Assembly (NCBI RefSeq): GCF_000471905.2
Contig: NW_006499677.1
Coordinates: 713,201-777,200, forward strand
Reading direction: 5' to 3'
Length of the DNA: 64,000 bases
From: Amborella trichopoda
Taxonomy: Eukaryota; Streptophyta; Magnoliopsida; Amborellales; Amborellaceae
The notes beneath the pieces are model-generated. The model ran no database searches and was not told the DNA's origin. It saw only the letters and a program-made list of their open reading frames with translations. Numbering within the stretch: the first letter of the stretch is position 1; each line of letters starts with the position of its first letter. Shown here piece by piece: positions 54,300 to 64,000 of this stretch. A program made the translations under genes and the position numbers.

Positions 54300-54940
54300 G
54301 ACCTCATGAACACTACCCCTGAGTCCTATTTTCCAAACCACTCTTCAATGTGTCATGGAAATATGACTCTATTTCAACAAATTGAACATCTTGGAAAATA
54401 TAAATTTTTTCTATTTGGAGATCATAACATTTGTATCGCTTTTGAGTAAAGGAGTATCCAAGAAGGATACATATCTTTGAATGTTTATCAAGTTTATTCC
54501 TATTGTGCCTAGCCACGTGACCATAAAACACATATCCAAATACACACTAATGAAACAAATTAATTTTTCTATTTTTTTAATACTAAAAGGGGAGATTTAT
54601 CCTTAAGAATTTTACTTAGAAGTCTGTTAATAAGATAGCAAGCAATTAAAACAACTTCAGGCCAATAAATGTTTTGAACTGCATCTGACATCAAAGACCT
54701 TGTAGATTCCAAAACATGTATATTTTTCCTTTCAGCAACTTTGTTCTACTGAGGTGTTCCAACACACGAGGTTTGGTATATAATACCAAGATTACATAAC
54801 TGTTAGGAAAAAAAAATTTCACATACTCTATGCCATTATCAGTTTGCATAATTCTAATCTTGCTATTATATTGACTGGAAATCAATTTGGAAAATTCTTT
54901 AGGAAAAACTTCTATTTTTTATTTCAATAAATATACCCAA
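54300..54940 (-). pseudogene. Copia integrase, second part
   Basis: The 54885-54691 frame has SQYNSKIRIMQTDNGIEYV, the copia integrase core with its TDNGxEY motif. It is preceded by TWVYLLK-like residues at 54940. The 54531-54313 frame has HNRNKLDKHSKICILLGYS and QKRYKCYD, the 'KLDxxxxxCxFLGYSxxxKGYxxY' stretch that links integrase to RT in copia pol. Confidence 0.88.
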
Positions 54941-54964
54941 GTAGCTGGAAGGTCCGGGACTTTT

Positions 54965-55225
54965 CTAGAGAAATGAATGTGGATGAGTGTGCAGCTGGCG
55001 CCAGTAGACGAGTGCGCGATAGAGCACGAGTGGATGAGTGCGCAGCTGACACAGGTAGACGAGTGCGTGTGGAGAGCAAGTGGATGAGTGTGCAGCTGTC
55101 GCAGGTAGATGATTGCATGGTAGAGCGCGGGTAGACGAGTGCGTGTAGAGCGTGGGTGCATGAGTGCGCAACTGGTGCGGGTGGATAAGTGCACAGTTGG
55201 GCGCGAGTAGCATTTGGTCGGCTTA
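54965..55225. repeat. Tandem array in the inserted LTR ('gatgagtgcgcagctg')
   Basis: Units of roughly 30-40 bp such as 'gtggatgagtgcgcagctga' and 'gtagacgagtgcgtgtagag' are repeated about eight times with changes. The frames here (for example 55367-54924) are repeat artefacts. Confidence 0.8.
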
Positions 55226-55274
55226 GGGTATTTATCCCCTCTGATGCTCTTTCTCTCTCTTGTATGCCTTCTCT

Positions 55275-55500
55275 CTCCTCAGATATGATCATTGGAGTGT
55301 AATGTGGCACATGCATGCTTCCACTCCCCATCATTGTATTCTTCAGGCAAGCCTTCTCTCTCATCACGCATGGTCATTTGAGTACCATGTGGCACATGCA
55401 TGCTTCCACCCCCATCATTGTATTCCTCAAGCATACCTTCTCTCACCTCATGCATGAGCACTTGAGTACCATGTGGTACATGCATGCTTCCACCTCCCTA
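55275..55500. repeat. Three ~80-bp tandem units in the inserted LTR
   Basis: Units carry 'tgtggcacatgcatgcttcc', 'catcattgtattc' and 'aagc.ttctctc.catca'. Copies start near 55285, 55370 and 55450. They lie just upstream of the TATA-like word. Confidence 0.85.
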
Positions 55501-56639
55501 TTTATATATACCCCCATCCACTCATGAACTTGGTTTTCTTTCTCTCTCCTCACCTCTTCACGTCCACACTTGCCCCTCTTTCCCCCTTAGCCTTTAAACC
55601 CCTCTAAGCCCATCAACCCCCTCCTAAGATTTTAACCTCTAAAGCTTAAACCCAATCCACTTGAAGCTTAACAACCAAAGTGGAACTTGTTAAACATTCC
55701 ATCTTGAGAGTTTCGACTGGAATAGGTAAGTAGATTTAGTTTCCATGGTTACATGCTTATATTAATGCATGTTTCCTTACCCAGTTAAAATGTGAAATCC
55801 GAGTGTGGGTGCATACTACTAAAATTCTATTAAAGTGTATTCTGATTTCCATAAGTGTAGTCCCTATTTGAGAGATTGTTAGGGTACATTAAACGATGCC
55901 TTAGACCTTGAATTTTTAATGGGTCAGTAGTCTGCCACATGGAAAAGACCCCTAAGTAATATCTCATTTAATTTGAAAGCTACTAATTGTTTGTTGAAGC
56001 ATATCAGATCTGTGAAACGTAATTGCAAGGATTTAACATGTCTTCATGTGAAGCTTTTAATTGACCAAAATAAACTAGAATGAGGTTAAAACACTTTGAA
56101 ATAGTAGATAGATTAGTCTAGTTTAAAATTGGTTTTGGACTCATAATAAAATTCCTTATGGTTTGAAATTTATGGACACTTTTCAAGTTAGATGTCACCC
56201 TGGATTTTATGCTACGCAAAATAGAAATTTCATCCGAGAACATCAAATAGTTTGACAAACTTTAGGCCAATATTTGGGGGTTACTTCCGATGTGAAAGTT
56301 GTCTTTTTATGAGTCTATATTGTCATAAAATTAGTTGTAGGGTTAAATGATATTTAAATTTAGTGATATTCCCTTAAAGGTGGACAGTGTTCATCTTGAA
56401 AAAGCAGAATTATGACATAGTGATATCTATTGCATTGATATATGACATGATATATGGCATGATATTGACATGACAATGTATCTAGAATTGATAAGCATGA
56501 TAATATGACATAGTGATGTTTATTACATTGATATATAGTATGTTATCGACATGATAATATCTCTTGAACTGATAAGCATGATGATATGACATAGGATGGT
56601 TCTTGTGATTATATGTATAGCATGCTCTGGACATATTGA

Positions 56640-56900
56640 AGTTTTTGTGATTATATGTATGATGTGCTTCTGATAAGATATGTGTGCATGACAACATGCT
56701 TCTGATATGATATGTCTGTATGGCAACATGCTACTGATAAGATATGTGTGCATGGTGACATGCTTCTAATAAGATATGTGTGCATGGAAATATGCTTCTG
56801 ATAAGATATGTGTGTATGGCAACATGCTTCTGATAAGATATGTGTTCATGGCAACATGCTTCTGATAAGATATGGGTGCATGGCGACATGCCCTTGCTAT
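56640..56900. repeat. ~36-bp tandem array in the inserted LTR
   Basis: 'gcttctgataagatatgtgt' plus 'gcatggcaacat' repeats about seven times between 56660 and 56900. Upstream (56400-56600) is a looser 'gatatgacatagtgat' repeat. Confidence 0.9.
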
Positions 56901-58007
56901 GATATGATGAGATATTTGTACCGGCAGCTGTGATTTTTCCCCTAACTCTCTATTATAGGCTGAGAGTTAGGACTGTATGTGTTTGGGTGGTCGTTCCGCC
57001 AAAAAATTTGTGAGGCACTACTCATTGGGACCCTTTTGGTAGTGTAACACTCTCTTGCCATAAGGGCACATGAGAGGGTCGTATCTTGCAAGGCTAGTAC
57101 CTATAAAAAGCCCCAAAGCGCGCTGGGGACCGTGTGTGTGTGTGAGGTACTATGCAACAGATTTACCCGTTGGTGTTGCTTCCCTCCTGGTTGTGATGGT
57201 AGAGTTTCTACACATCAGGATTTGAGTGCCTTGATAGGTGGGGCTCCTACCTCAGAAGTTAATTGGTATCTCGTGATCTTGATTATGCTTATTGCAGACC
57301 TGCCTAACTATTGTGAGTTGTTATGACATTCATGCCTGAATGATTTGATCGACTTCTTATTATAATTATATCTGGTTAATCTAATTTGTTATTATTCCAC
57401 CATGAAACAAATCATGCATGACACGTTTGTTTAAATATGAATTTGATACATGACTCCATGTTTTGTAAGATTTGCATAAAACACTGATTATTGTCGTGAT
57501 AATATTTGTAAACATGTTTGCATAGCACCTAGATCTATTTACTGGGCTTTACAGCTTACTATTTTAAGATTTCTTCCTCCATATAGAGTGATAGCCTGCG
57601 TGTTTGGAGAGGCATGTCCTAGTGGTCGCACTTGGGGTCCCTTACTCCCCTTCTGTTGAAGCTCCATTTGACAATATATGTTTTGGTTGGCTGTCTGGCC
57701 ATATAGTCCTTTCTAAGTTGGTTTATGTCTTGATGTTGGACCTTTTGTGCCTTAGACCTATATTTACTATTTTGCACTGTTATATGTATTTTGGGATGCG
57801 TTTGTCTAATAGACTATGCTTACGTGTATTGTGTTTCGTTTTTCATTTCTTTGTGGTTGGCTTTGATACTAAAAACTCCTCCTTTTCAAAGTGTTGAGAG
57901 CACTCCAACTCGAGTGGCACTCCACGCCCTATTGTCCTCCAGTGGGCCCAGGCCTAGCCTTTTGTGGGTCTAGTGGGGACAATAGGGAGCAGGGTCGTGA
58001 CAGTAGC

Positions 58008-59180
58008 ACAAGATCAATCATCAATAAAAGTAACAAAATATTTGAAGCCAGCATAAGAATCAACTGGGGTTGGTCCCCACACATCAAAACATATTAAATA
58101 GAAGAGTTCATTTGAAACATGCATTGAAGACTAAAAAAGAAGTATTGTCTGTTTTGAGAATTACAAACTTCACAAGAATGAGAGTTTAAATATGCAGATA
58201 GCATTAAGATTTACAAAATTTTATCTGAAGGGTGTCCAAATCTGCAATGTCACAATTCATATTTATCTTGACTGGCAATCAAAGCTTTATTCTCCTAATT
58301 AAATAAATATAGCTCATAAGACAATTTTCCTTCACCAATCTTCCTTCTCATGACCCGATCCTGGAAAGTTACACAGTTTAGAGAAAAAACAATAATACAA
58401 TTCATGCTCTAAGTAATTCTACTAACAAACATCAAGTTGGAGGAAAACGATTCCATAAAAAAAACTTTAGAGTTATGAGACTTAGAGAAGAACTCGGTCT
58501 TACCAATACAATGGACAAGAATCAAGGAACCATTAGCAATAGACACAGAGTTCATATTTTCATTATTTTTTAGGTTGGAGAGATACTGTAAGTTACCCAT
58601 CATATGATATGTGGCCCCTAAGTCTATTATCCAAGAAAAAGTGTCACAGAAAGGGTTACATGTGTCCAGGAATGAAAAAGAATGATCATGTGTGGAGGAA
58701 AAACCAATGTTGTTATTTAGATGCTAATAATGATCACAGTTGCACTTATGAGCTTGAGTAGTTGCAGTCAGAGCGATAGATCTGTCGATTGTCCTGTTAT
58801 TAATGAGCCTTAAGTGTGGGTATAATACCCAACACCTATCTTTCATATATCCTATATTATTGCAGTGATCACATCTAGAATGCCCTTGATTATTATGACC
58901 CCTTCCACCATTGTAATAATTATTAAAACCTCTACCTCCACCATTATTTTGAGTCTTGTTGTTTTATATTACTCATTAGCAACCATAGAAGATTTTTTGA
59001 CACTTTCTTCAAAGGTTTTGAAATCAATATTCATAATGTTCTTCCTAGCTATGTGTCCAAGTTTAGATTTTCCAAAGAGAAAACAAGAAATGACTTTCGA
59101 CTAAGCAAGATAATTAAGTCTATTTAAAAGAACAATAGTACATTTCATGTTGGAGTTATTTTCTAATTCAGTCATTTACA
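58008..59180 (-). pseudogene. Copia gag, zinc knuckle, protease and pre-integrase
   Basis: Minus-strand translation from about 59175 shows KCTIVLLNRLNYLA and CFLFGKSKLGH, the usual start of plant copia gag. Near 58870-58825 there is a CDHCN...C zinc knuckle region. The frame 58603-58409 has MMGNLQYLSNLKNNENMNSV, preceded by WIIDLGATYH (protease active site type). Near 58040 VWGPTPVDSYAGFKYFVTFI marks the start of integrase. Confidence 0.82.
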
Positions 59181-59299
59181 AGGAGAAAAAGAGAACCAGA
59201 AGCCTGACCTGATTAGTAGCAAAAAAATAAAATAAGGGATGGATGAAGCCTCGATCTGAACCAACCAAAGACCAAAGGAGGTGAAGTTGTAGTCAGATA

Positions 59300-59880
59300 T
59301 TCTTAGTGGTTGCGTATTATGTTGATGCTGAAAATCTTGAGGCTATCGCCAACTGAAGATCATCACATGAATTCAACTCGAGAAAAAACTGCTCCTCAAT
59401 CTCAATTGCATGGAACTTTGAGAAAGCAAGGCCAGGAGAGAGAGAGAGAGAGAGAGATAAGCGAGCACCCAGTTTTATACACTACCAACGGGCCTCACGG
59501 ATCAGCAAGAGAGAGATCCTTTACAAAAGAGGTGTTCTATGGAGACTTGCTTTGTGCTCTTCCATCGGAAGGTAGCGAGAGGAAGGTCAGGAGAAGGCAT
59601 TAAAAGGTTTGACGGGAGGAGACAGATGGAGATTTTACTTGAGCAGAAGACGTCAAAAGGAGAATAGGTTTTTATGTAAAGGGGTCTTCATATGCATCAA
59701 AAGGAGGCTAAACTTTGGAGTATTAGCGTGGGTAAAAAAAGGAGCAACTCAGCATAGCAAGATCAACAAGGCATATCCGTAGTTCGGCAATGATGCCTAT
59801 GTCCACGGAGGATAAATCAATATTTCATTCATAGAGATTACTCTGGTTTATCAGAGATTTATAGAGTTATAATTATTGTC
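59300..59880 (-). mobile_element. Probable copia 5' leader and LTR remnant
   Basis: Minus-strand 'ccgtggacataggcatcatt' followed by gccgaactacg (about 59802-59770) is a familiar U5 word of Tork-type plant copia LTRs. Closer to gag, 'gtgtataaaactgggtgct' (about 59480) is TATA-like and a (ga)n run lies at 59430-59456. The order of these marks is not that of a simple LTR, so it may be composite. Edges are not fixed. Confidence 0.45.
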
Positions 59881-59885
59881 TTTTA

Positions 59886-60107
59886 CATCACGTTTGGTTC
59901 GCATGAAATTGTTTTCTGGAAAACATTTTCATATGAAAAAATATATCTCTCTGTGTAAGTTAGAGAATATGTTTACATCAATTAGTTGCCAACTGGTATG
60001 AAATGATGTACTAATTGACATGAAAATATTATCACACTTAACCACATGAGATAATTTTTTCATATAAAAATGTTTTCAAGAAAATAATTTCATGTGAACC
60101 AAACATG
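59886..60107. mobile_element. 222-bp MITE with ~50-bp inverted ends
   Basis: The left end 'cgtttggttcgcatgaaatt' and the inverted right end 'tgtttggttcacatgaaatt' match over about 50 bp with few changes. The flanks CTTTTA at 59880-59885 and 60108-60113 are a possible 6-bp target duplication. It has no coding capacity. Superfamily is not certain. Confidence 0.75.
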
Positions 60108-60113
60108 CTTTTA

Positions 60114-60985
60114 AGAAACAAGCCTCAACTGTAATCCCACAAAATAGGAAATTCTCAATATAGGAAAATCCACAAAATAGGAAACTTTATATCTTTTAAA
60201 AATTTTGAAAAGTCACGTCGTTTTTCTATCTTATATTGTTTTGAAAAAAGAGATTAGCGCTTGGAATTGGGGAGAATGGAGGTTTGAAGGTTAGGGCCAT
60301 GGACAATTTTCAGTATTAGAGATTTGTGTCACGATACCAGACAACTGATATTGAATAAGATTAATATATATTATATAGGGATACCTACGGCTAATAAAGT
60401 AGTCTATGTTTGATAAAATTAACTCCCATCGAAACAGGCCCTTAGGCTGCCGCTCTCACAACTAATAAATGACATAATGAACACTAAGCAACTAAAAAAA
60501 AAACAAAAGAGAGTGATTTTACCATCCCTTTGACAACCTGCTAATATACATTTTGTCTCTCAGCACACCTATTAATTTACATTTAGTCCCTCAGCTAAAA
60601 ATTAAATCCTGATCAAGCAAGATCATTTTGGCTCTAGCAAATCAAATGTTGTAATCTGGTCAATGAGCATTACATGGATACTTATTTAACATTATATTTG
60701 GGAAGTTCTGACATCTGCAGATTTATCTGCTAATTTTAGTTGCTCTTTAAAGGTTAATGACATTCAGTCCTATCATTAGGATCAAATCCAAAGAGCCATA
60801 AGTTATTGTCACATCATCCAACAGAGGATCCACTTGCAATCAGTATGATTTCATAATGAACTGTAGATAACCATTTCTTTAGAAGAAATAGAGATTAACA
60901 ACTACTTGATCATGTAATTCTTAAAATCTGTGGAGATGATTATTGAGAGCAGTTATAATCCCTCTTTGATGCAGTGAAGTGATTC
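60114..60985. other. Unassigned DNA, no gene seen
   Basis: AT-rich, mostly without repeats, no domain in any frame. It could be the flank of a host gene outside the window. Confidence 0.5.
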
Positions 60986-61035
60986 ATAGTTTTTATTTAT
61001 TTATTTATTTATTTTTATTTATTTTTTTTTTTTGG
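60986..61035. repeat. (ttta)n and T-rich microsatellite
   Basis: 'tttatttatttatttattta' followed by T runs. Confidence 0.95.
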
Positions 61036-61870
61036 GTTTCGTTTTATTCAGGAAGTTCCTTATTCCAGTGTGCCTCTAAAGCGATAATGAAGTTTCTCAC
61101 TTGAGTCAACTTTAGAATGTATAGTGGATGTTAGTCATTTGGGCAAAAATTCTTGCTGTCAAGTTCAAGAGGTAGCAGATTCCTTAAACTCTGCTTGTAG
61201 GGAAACTGTTGTGCTTATCGGTCGGGCCTTCCTCATCCTCGCATTTAATTATGTTTCTAATGATGTCCGGCCATTGCATACAGTTTCGTTAACAAATTTA
61301 TTAGTGTATGAGAATACAGAATCACAGTTTAGAACTTAAAAGAAGAATCATTAAACTCTAATATTTTTCCCTCAAGGTTTCCCATTTTCCATCTGTAGTT
61401 TCTGATTCGTGTATATTGTATTTTTCAGTGCTTCCTTGCTTTTGAAAATACAAAACTATGATATGTATGCTTCGCTGCATGGTGGTCTATGCCTGCCCAT
61501 GTGCCTTTCTGAAAATTTAAATGTCATGGGTAATGCATCGTGCTCAGATTTTAATTTCTGATTCGTGTATATTATACTTCAATTTTTGAATTATTGAAAG
61601 GATGCATGAGAGTTAAAAAGGCAGCATGCGATTGGGAAATTGAATCGTCTATTATCTTCACTCTCGTTATACTGTTGGGTATTAAGGAGTGGGAAAATTC
61701 GATGTTGAATTCGTTTATCCTTTTTCTTTTCTTTTTTTATGCTATTTACGGTGATCAAATTTATGTCGCAGGCTTATTGTCCTATTTCTCTCGGAGTTCC
61801 ATGACAGCCTCCTTTCATTGTCGCGTGTGATTGGAACCTGCCATTCATTTCTCATCTATATATTTCTCCC
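61036..61870. other. Unassigned DNA with a short direct repeat
   Basis: A 71-aa frame (61124-61339) and a 78-aa frame (61594-61830) show no recognisable domain. A ~20-bp word 'tttctgattcgtgtatatt' occurs at about 61398 and 61555. No gene is claimed. Confidence 0.5.
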
Positions 61871-61929
61871 TTATTTTATTTATTTTTTTTTTTATTTTTT
61901 TTTTTTTTTATTTTGCATGCTAGTGGTTG

Positions 61930-62440
61930 TACTTTTCTAGACATGGAAATGGACCCGGACCTGACCCAGGACCCACTAGGTATACCCGACACGGGTTAGG
62001 GTATAGGTCCAACATTTGGACCCGACGGGTCAGGTCCGGGGAAAAACCTGGACCTGAACACTACTCGAGTCTAGGTCCAGGTTCAGTTGGTCCCAACCAG
62101 TACCCGTAAACTGTTGGAGATAAAATACTTCAACCCAATTTGGATGTATTAAGGATCGTATATGATAAAAACTCGTAGTCATCTTTAGCCATTAAATGAC
62201 AAATCGGACGGCTTGAAATCTAAAGGCGGGTGATTGTGGCCTTGCTACCAATTTTATAGGTAAATGATAACAAAAGAAGGGCAAAAAAATAAAAGCTCAT
62301 AATGAGGGAGGCAATGGACCCGAGCAGACCCAAGATCCGACAGGGATGGATATGGATCCAACTTTTGGACCTGAATACTATTCAGATCCGAATATTATTT
62401 GGGTCCGGGTCTAGCCTGATCCGACCCCTATGCTTTTCAA
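61930..62440. repeat. Two GACCCG-rich stretches flanking 190 bp
   Basis: Stretch 61945-62105 is packed with 'gacccgg', 'ggtccag' and 'acccgac' words; stretch 62310-62430 has 'gacccgagcagacccaagat' and 'gggtccgggtctag'. The AT-richer part between them has no such words. This looks like a degenerate hexamer- or heptamer-based repeat present on both strands. Confidence 0.6.
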
Positions 62441-63093
62441 TAGAACTTATTTATGCAGCTTGGATGCAAGTGATTTTTCCCTATTTCTTTTGCATATTAT
62501 CATAATTTTCTTTAGGCACATTATGCGTAATATTTTTGGGCTGGCTTGCTTTCATTTCGAAGGACATTTTCAAAGGTTTTGAACAAAGTATTGAATACAA
62601 TGAGACCATTTTTACTTAGAACCATCCGTAAAATTTGATCGTTTGGGTTTGTCACAAACATCAAAAAAAATTCTTTTGAAGTTTGAATTAGATCAATGGA
62701 ATAAATACAGCCATCTAATTTCACATCCAATGATCAAGATCAATTGTGACCATCTTATAAAGATAGTCTCATTATATTTGAATACTATTACAATATTTCT
62801 TCCTTGAAGGAGGTAAAATACTCATCGTATCCGATTAGCTTCACCAAAGTCATCAGCCCTTAAAGATGAGCAAAGAGAATCCCATCCAAACATTTTGAAG
62901 TTATCGACAATATTTTCTAGAAAAAAATTATTCATACAAAATTTCATAAATATGCCTGATGTACAAAATTTTGCACAGCATCCCAAACATAATGGAAATA
63001 TTTCCAAAAAAAAAAAAGCGTCCTTGATACTATTTAATATTTTTTAACATATTTTATATTCTATATTTAAAAATTCACTCAAAGACGGGTGTG
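62441..63093. other. Unassigned AT-rich DNA, no gene seen
   Basis: The frames 62521-62730 and 62822-63007 (minus) show no domain. Confidence 0.5.
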
Positions 63094-63470
63094 GTTTCTA
63101 TAAGGTTGCAACCTTAACAATCCAATTAAGGTGCACCTCTAAATTTTAACATAACATGTAATTTTGGTGTAAATTTTTTTTTAGATTATCTAAAAATCTA
63201 TTTTTATCTCTAATTATAAAATTTTAAACTTCAAAAATGGTTAAAATCAAGTAGACCTATAAACATATGAAAATCTTGAAAATGGATGGTCTAGATAATG
63301 TGTTGCAAGATGCATTATTTCTGGGACTTCAAATCTTTTTTTTTTCATATTCATACATCTCGATGTTGAGATGATTAATTAGACAGTTTTTCAACCAAAA
63401 AAACCTTTTCCGATGGATTTTTGAGGTGCATTTGCAATTCTACATTTTAAGGTTGCAATCTTATATAAAC
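63094..63470. mobile_element. 377-bp MITE-like element
   Basis: Left 'gtttctataaggttgcaacc' and inverted right 'gtttatataagattgcaacc' match at 18 of 20 bases. Matching words follow further in ('gcacctctaaa' / 'gcacctcaaaa'). The target duplication is not clear. No coding capacity. Confidence 0.65.
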
Positions 63471-64000
63471 TTTTTCCCCCGAAGACTTCCACTAATGAAC
63501 TGAAGAGTCGAATGCAGTCAATTTTCCGGCCAAACCGGAGCTTAACGTGGCTCCTATCTTCTCTTGTCACAAGGCCCATCGTCAAAACATGATATAACAA
63601 AATAACCTTAAACAATAAAAATAAGCCATATGTTTAAAATATGTCGAAAGATACAATTCCAGTGCTGAAAAGCCTTGCGATGGTAATTGCTCTCTCTATG
63701 TCTCTAAGGTGCAGTGGAACCTTAAACAAGTCAATTCACCAAATTCAATGCTAGATCTTTTTCATGGTTAAGAGTCTACCTAATGCAATCTTAAACAAGG
63801 CAACCTACTGCAATCTTTGTTGAGTCACCAATAATTCAAGTTCTAAGTTATTTAGAACTAACAGGTTTCACTTAAAGGGGTAAGTAGAAAGAGGAAAAGG
63901 GGGAAGGGTCTTTTAAGCCACAGTGATTTTGAGAGAGAGAGAACTACCCAATAAATGAAGGAAAAGATTCTAGTCGTATCTTGTGATGTTGGAACCTCAA
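63471..64000. other. Unassigned DNA to the window end
   Basis: No gene, domain or repeat is recognised. Confidence 0.5.

Larger units (their letters stand above)
54946..58002 (+). mobile_element. LTR insertion in the copia fossil, 3057 bp
   Basis: Plus strand starts TGGAAGGTCCGGGAC and ends AGGGTCGTGACA, with TG...CA ends. It has a 5-bp target duplication GTAGC at 54941-54945 and 58003-58007. No gag or pol is inside, so it is probably a solo LTR of a long-LTR gypsy element (Del/Tekay-like; the TGTCACGACCC end on the minus strand fits). A TATA-like 'ctatttatatatacccccat' lies at about 55498. It contains three tandem arrays. Frames at 57132-58097 show no domain. Confidence 0.87.
54300..59300 (-). 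mobile_element. Ty1/copia fossil, minus strand, interrupted by an LTR
   Basis: In its direction: gag start (about 59175), zinc knuckle (about 58870), protease (about 58640), pre-integrase, integrase start (about 58040), the 3057 bp insertion, and the rest of integrase (54940-54300). RT is not present because LTR C cuts the element. Broken in many places; it is older than both insertions. Confidence 0.85.

Noticed and set aside
54924-55367. 147-aa minus-strand frame
   Set aside because: It lies in the tandem array of the inserted LTR; the His/Thr/Ser pattern repeats with the DNA.
57132-58097. Frames of 60-97 aa
   Set aside because: They lie inside the 3057-bp LTR insertion and have no recognisable domain.
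61124-61339. 71-aa frame as a possible host gene or exon
   Set aside because: No domain, no clear splice context and no neighbouring exon are recognised.

Overview
This window is nuclear DNA of a seed plant, most likely an angiosperm. The evidence is a dense nest of Ty3/gypsy elements of the Tat type (two RNase H domains), a Ty1/copia fossil, plant LINE tails with an RNase H domain, MITEs, and a plant mobile domain (PMD) open reading frame. I see no intact host protein gene, tRNA or rRNA. Three runs of N (20777-20906, 37073-37858, 51676-52083) are assembly gaps.

Layout from left to right. Element D (+) has a long LTR cut by the window edge (1-1528), a leader, and a noncoding block G1 (1786-3715) with tandem arrays and a TATA box. 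Element A (-) occupies about 3716-14725: 3' noncoding DNA, pol, gag, leader, and a 2.7 kb LTR at its right end. Element E (-) fills 14726-23092: gag, an unusually long leader with a duplicated leader/primer-site region, a LINE scrap and a short LTR. Element B (+) starts with a 2.9 kb LTR at 23093 and runs through leader, gag and pol to about 34715. Next come an antisense PMD fossil (34733-39113, split by a 2.05 kb LTR insertion), a second copy of the G block (39130-41086), LINE tails (41088-42712), unassigned DNA, and an acidic/coiled-coil reading-frame block (43873-45239, +). Element C (-) spans 45240-54265 with a protease signature, gag, leader and a 2.7 kb LTR. A Ty1/copia fossil (-) covers about 54300-59300 and is interrupted by a 3057 bp LTR. 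The last 4 kb hold two MITEs, a GACCCG-rich tract and otherwise unassigned AT-rich DNA.

The most notable large-scale pattern is that the four related long LTRs (D, A, B, C) point inwards in two convergent pairs, D>...<A and B>...<C. The pairs are arranged as mirror images around E. All four LTRs are at the 5' end of their element, and no 3' LTR of this family is visible. A and B carry RT, both RNase H domains and integrase but no recognisable protease. C carries gag and protease but no RT or integrase. The PMD fossil and the acidic/coiled-coil block are antisense to the elements they adjoin, as is known for extra reading frames in Tat-lineage elements. A, B, C, D, E and the copia fossil are all broken, mostly in many places, and are described here as fossils only. 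Boundaries without a stated target-site duplication are estimates from copy-to-copy comparison by eye.
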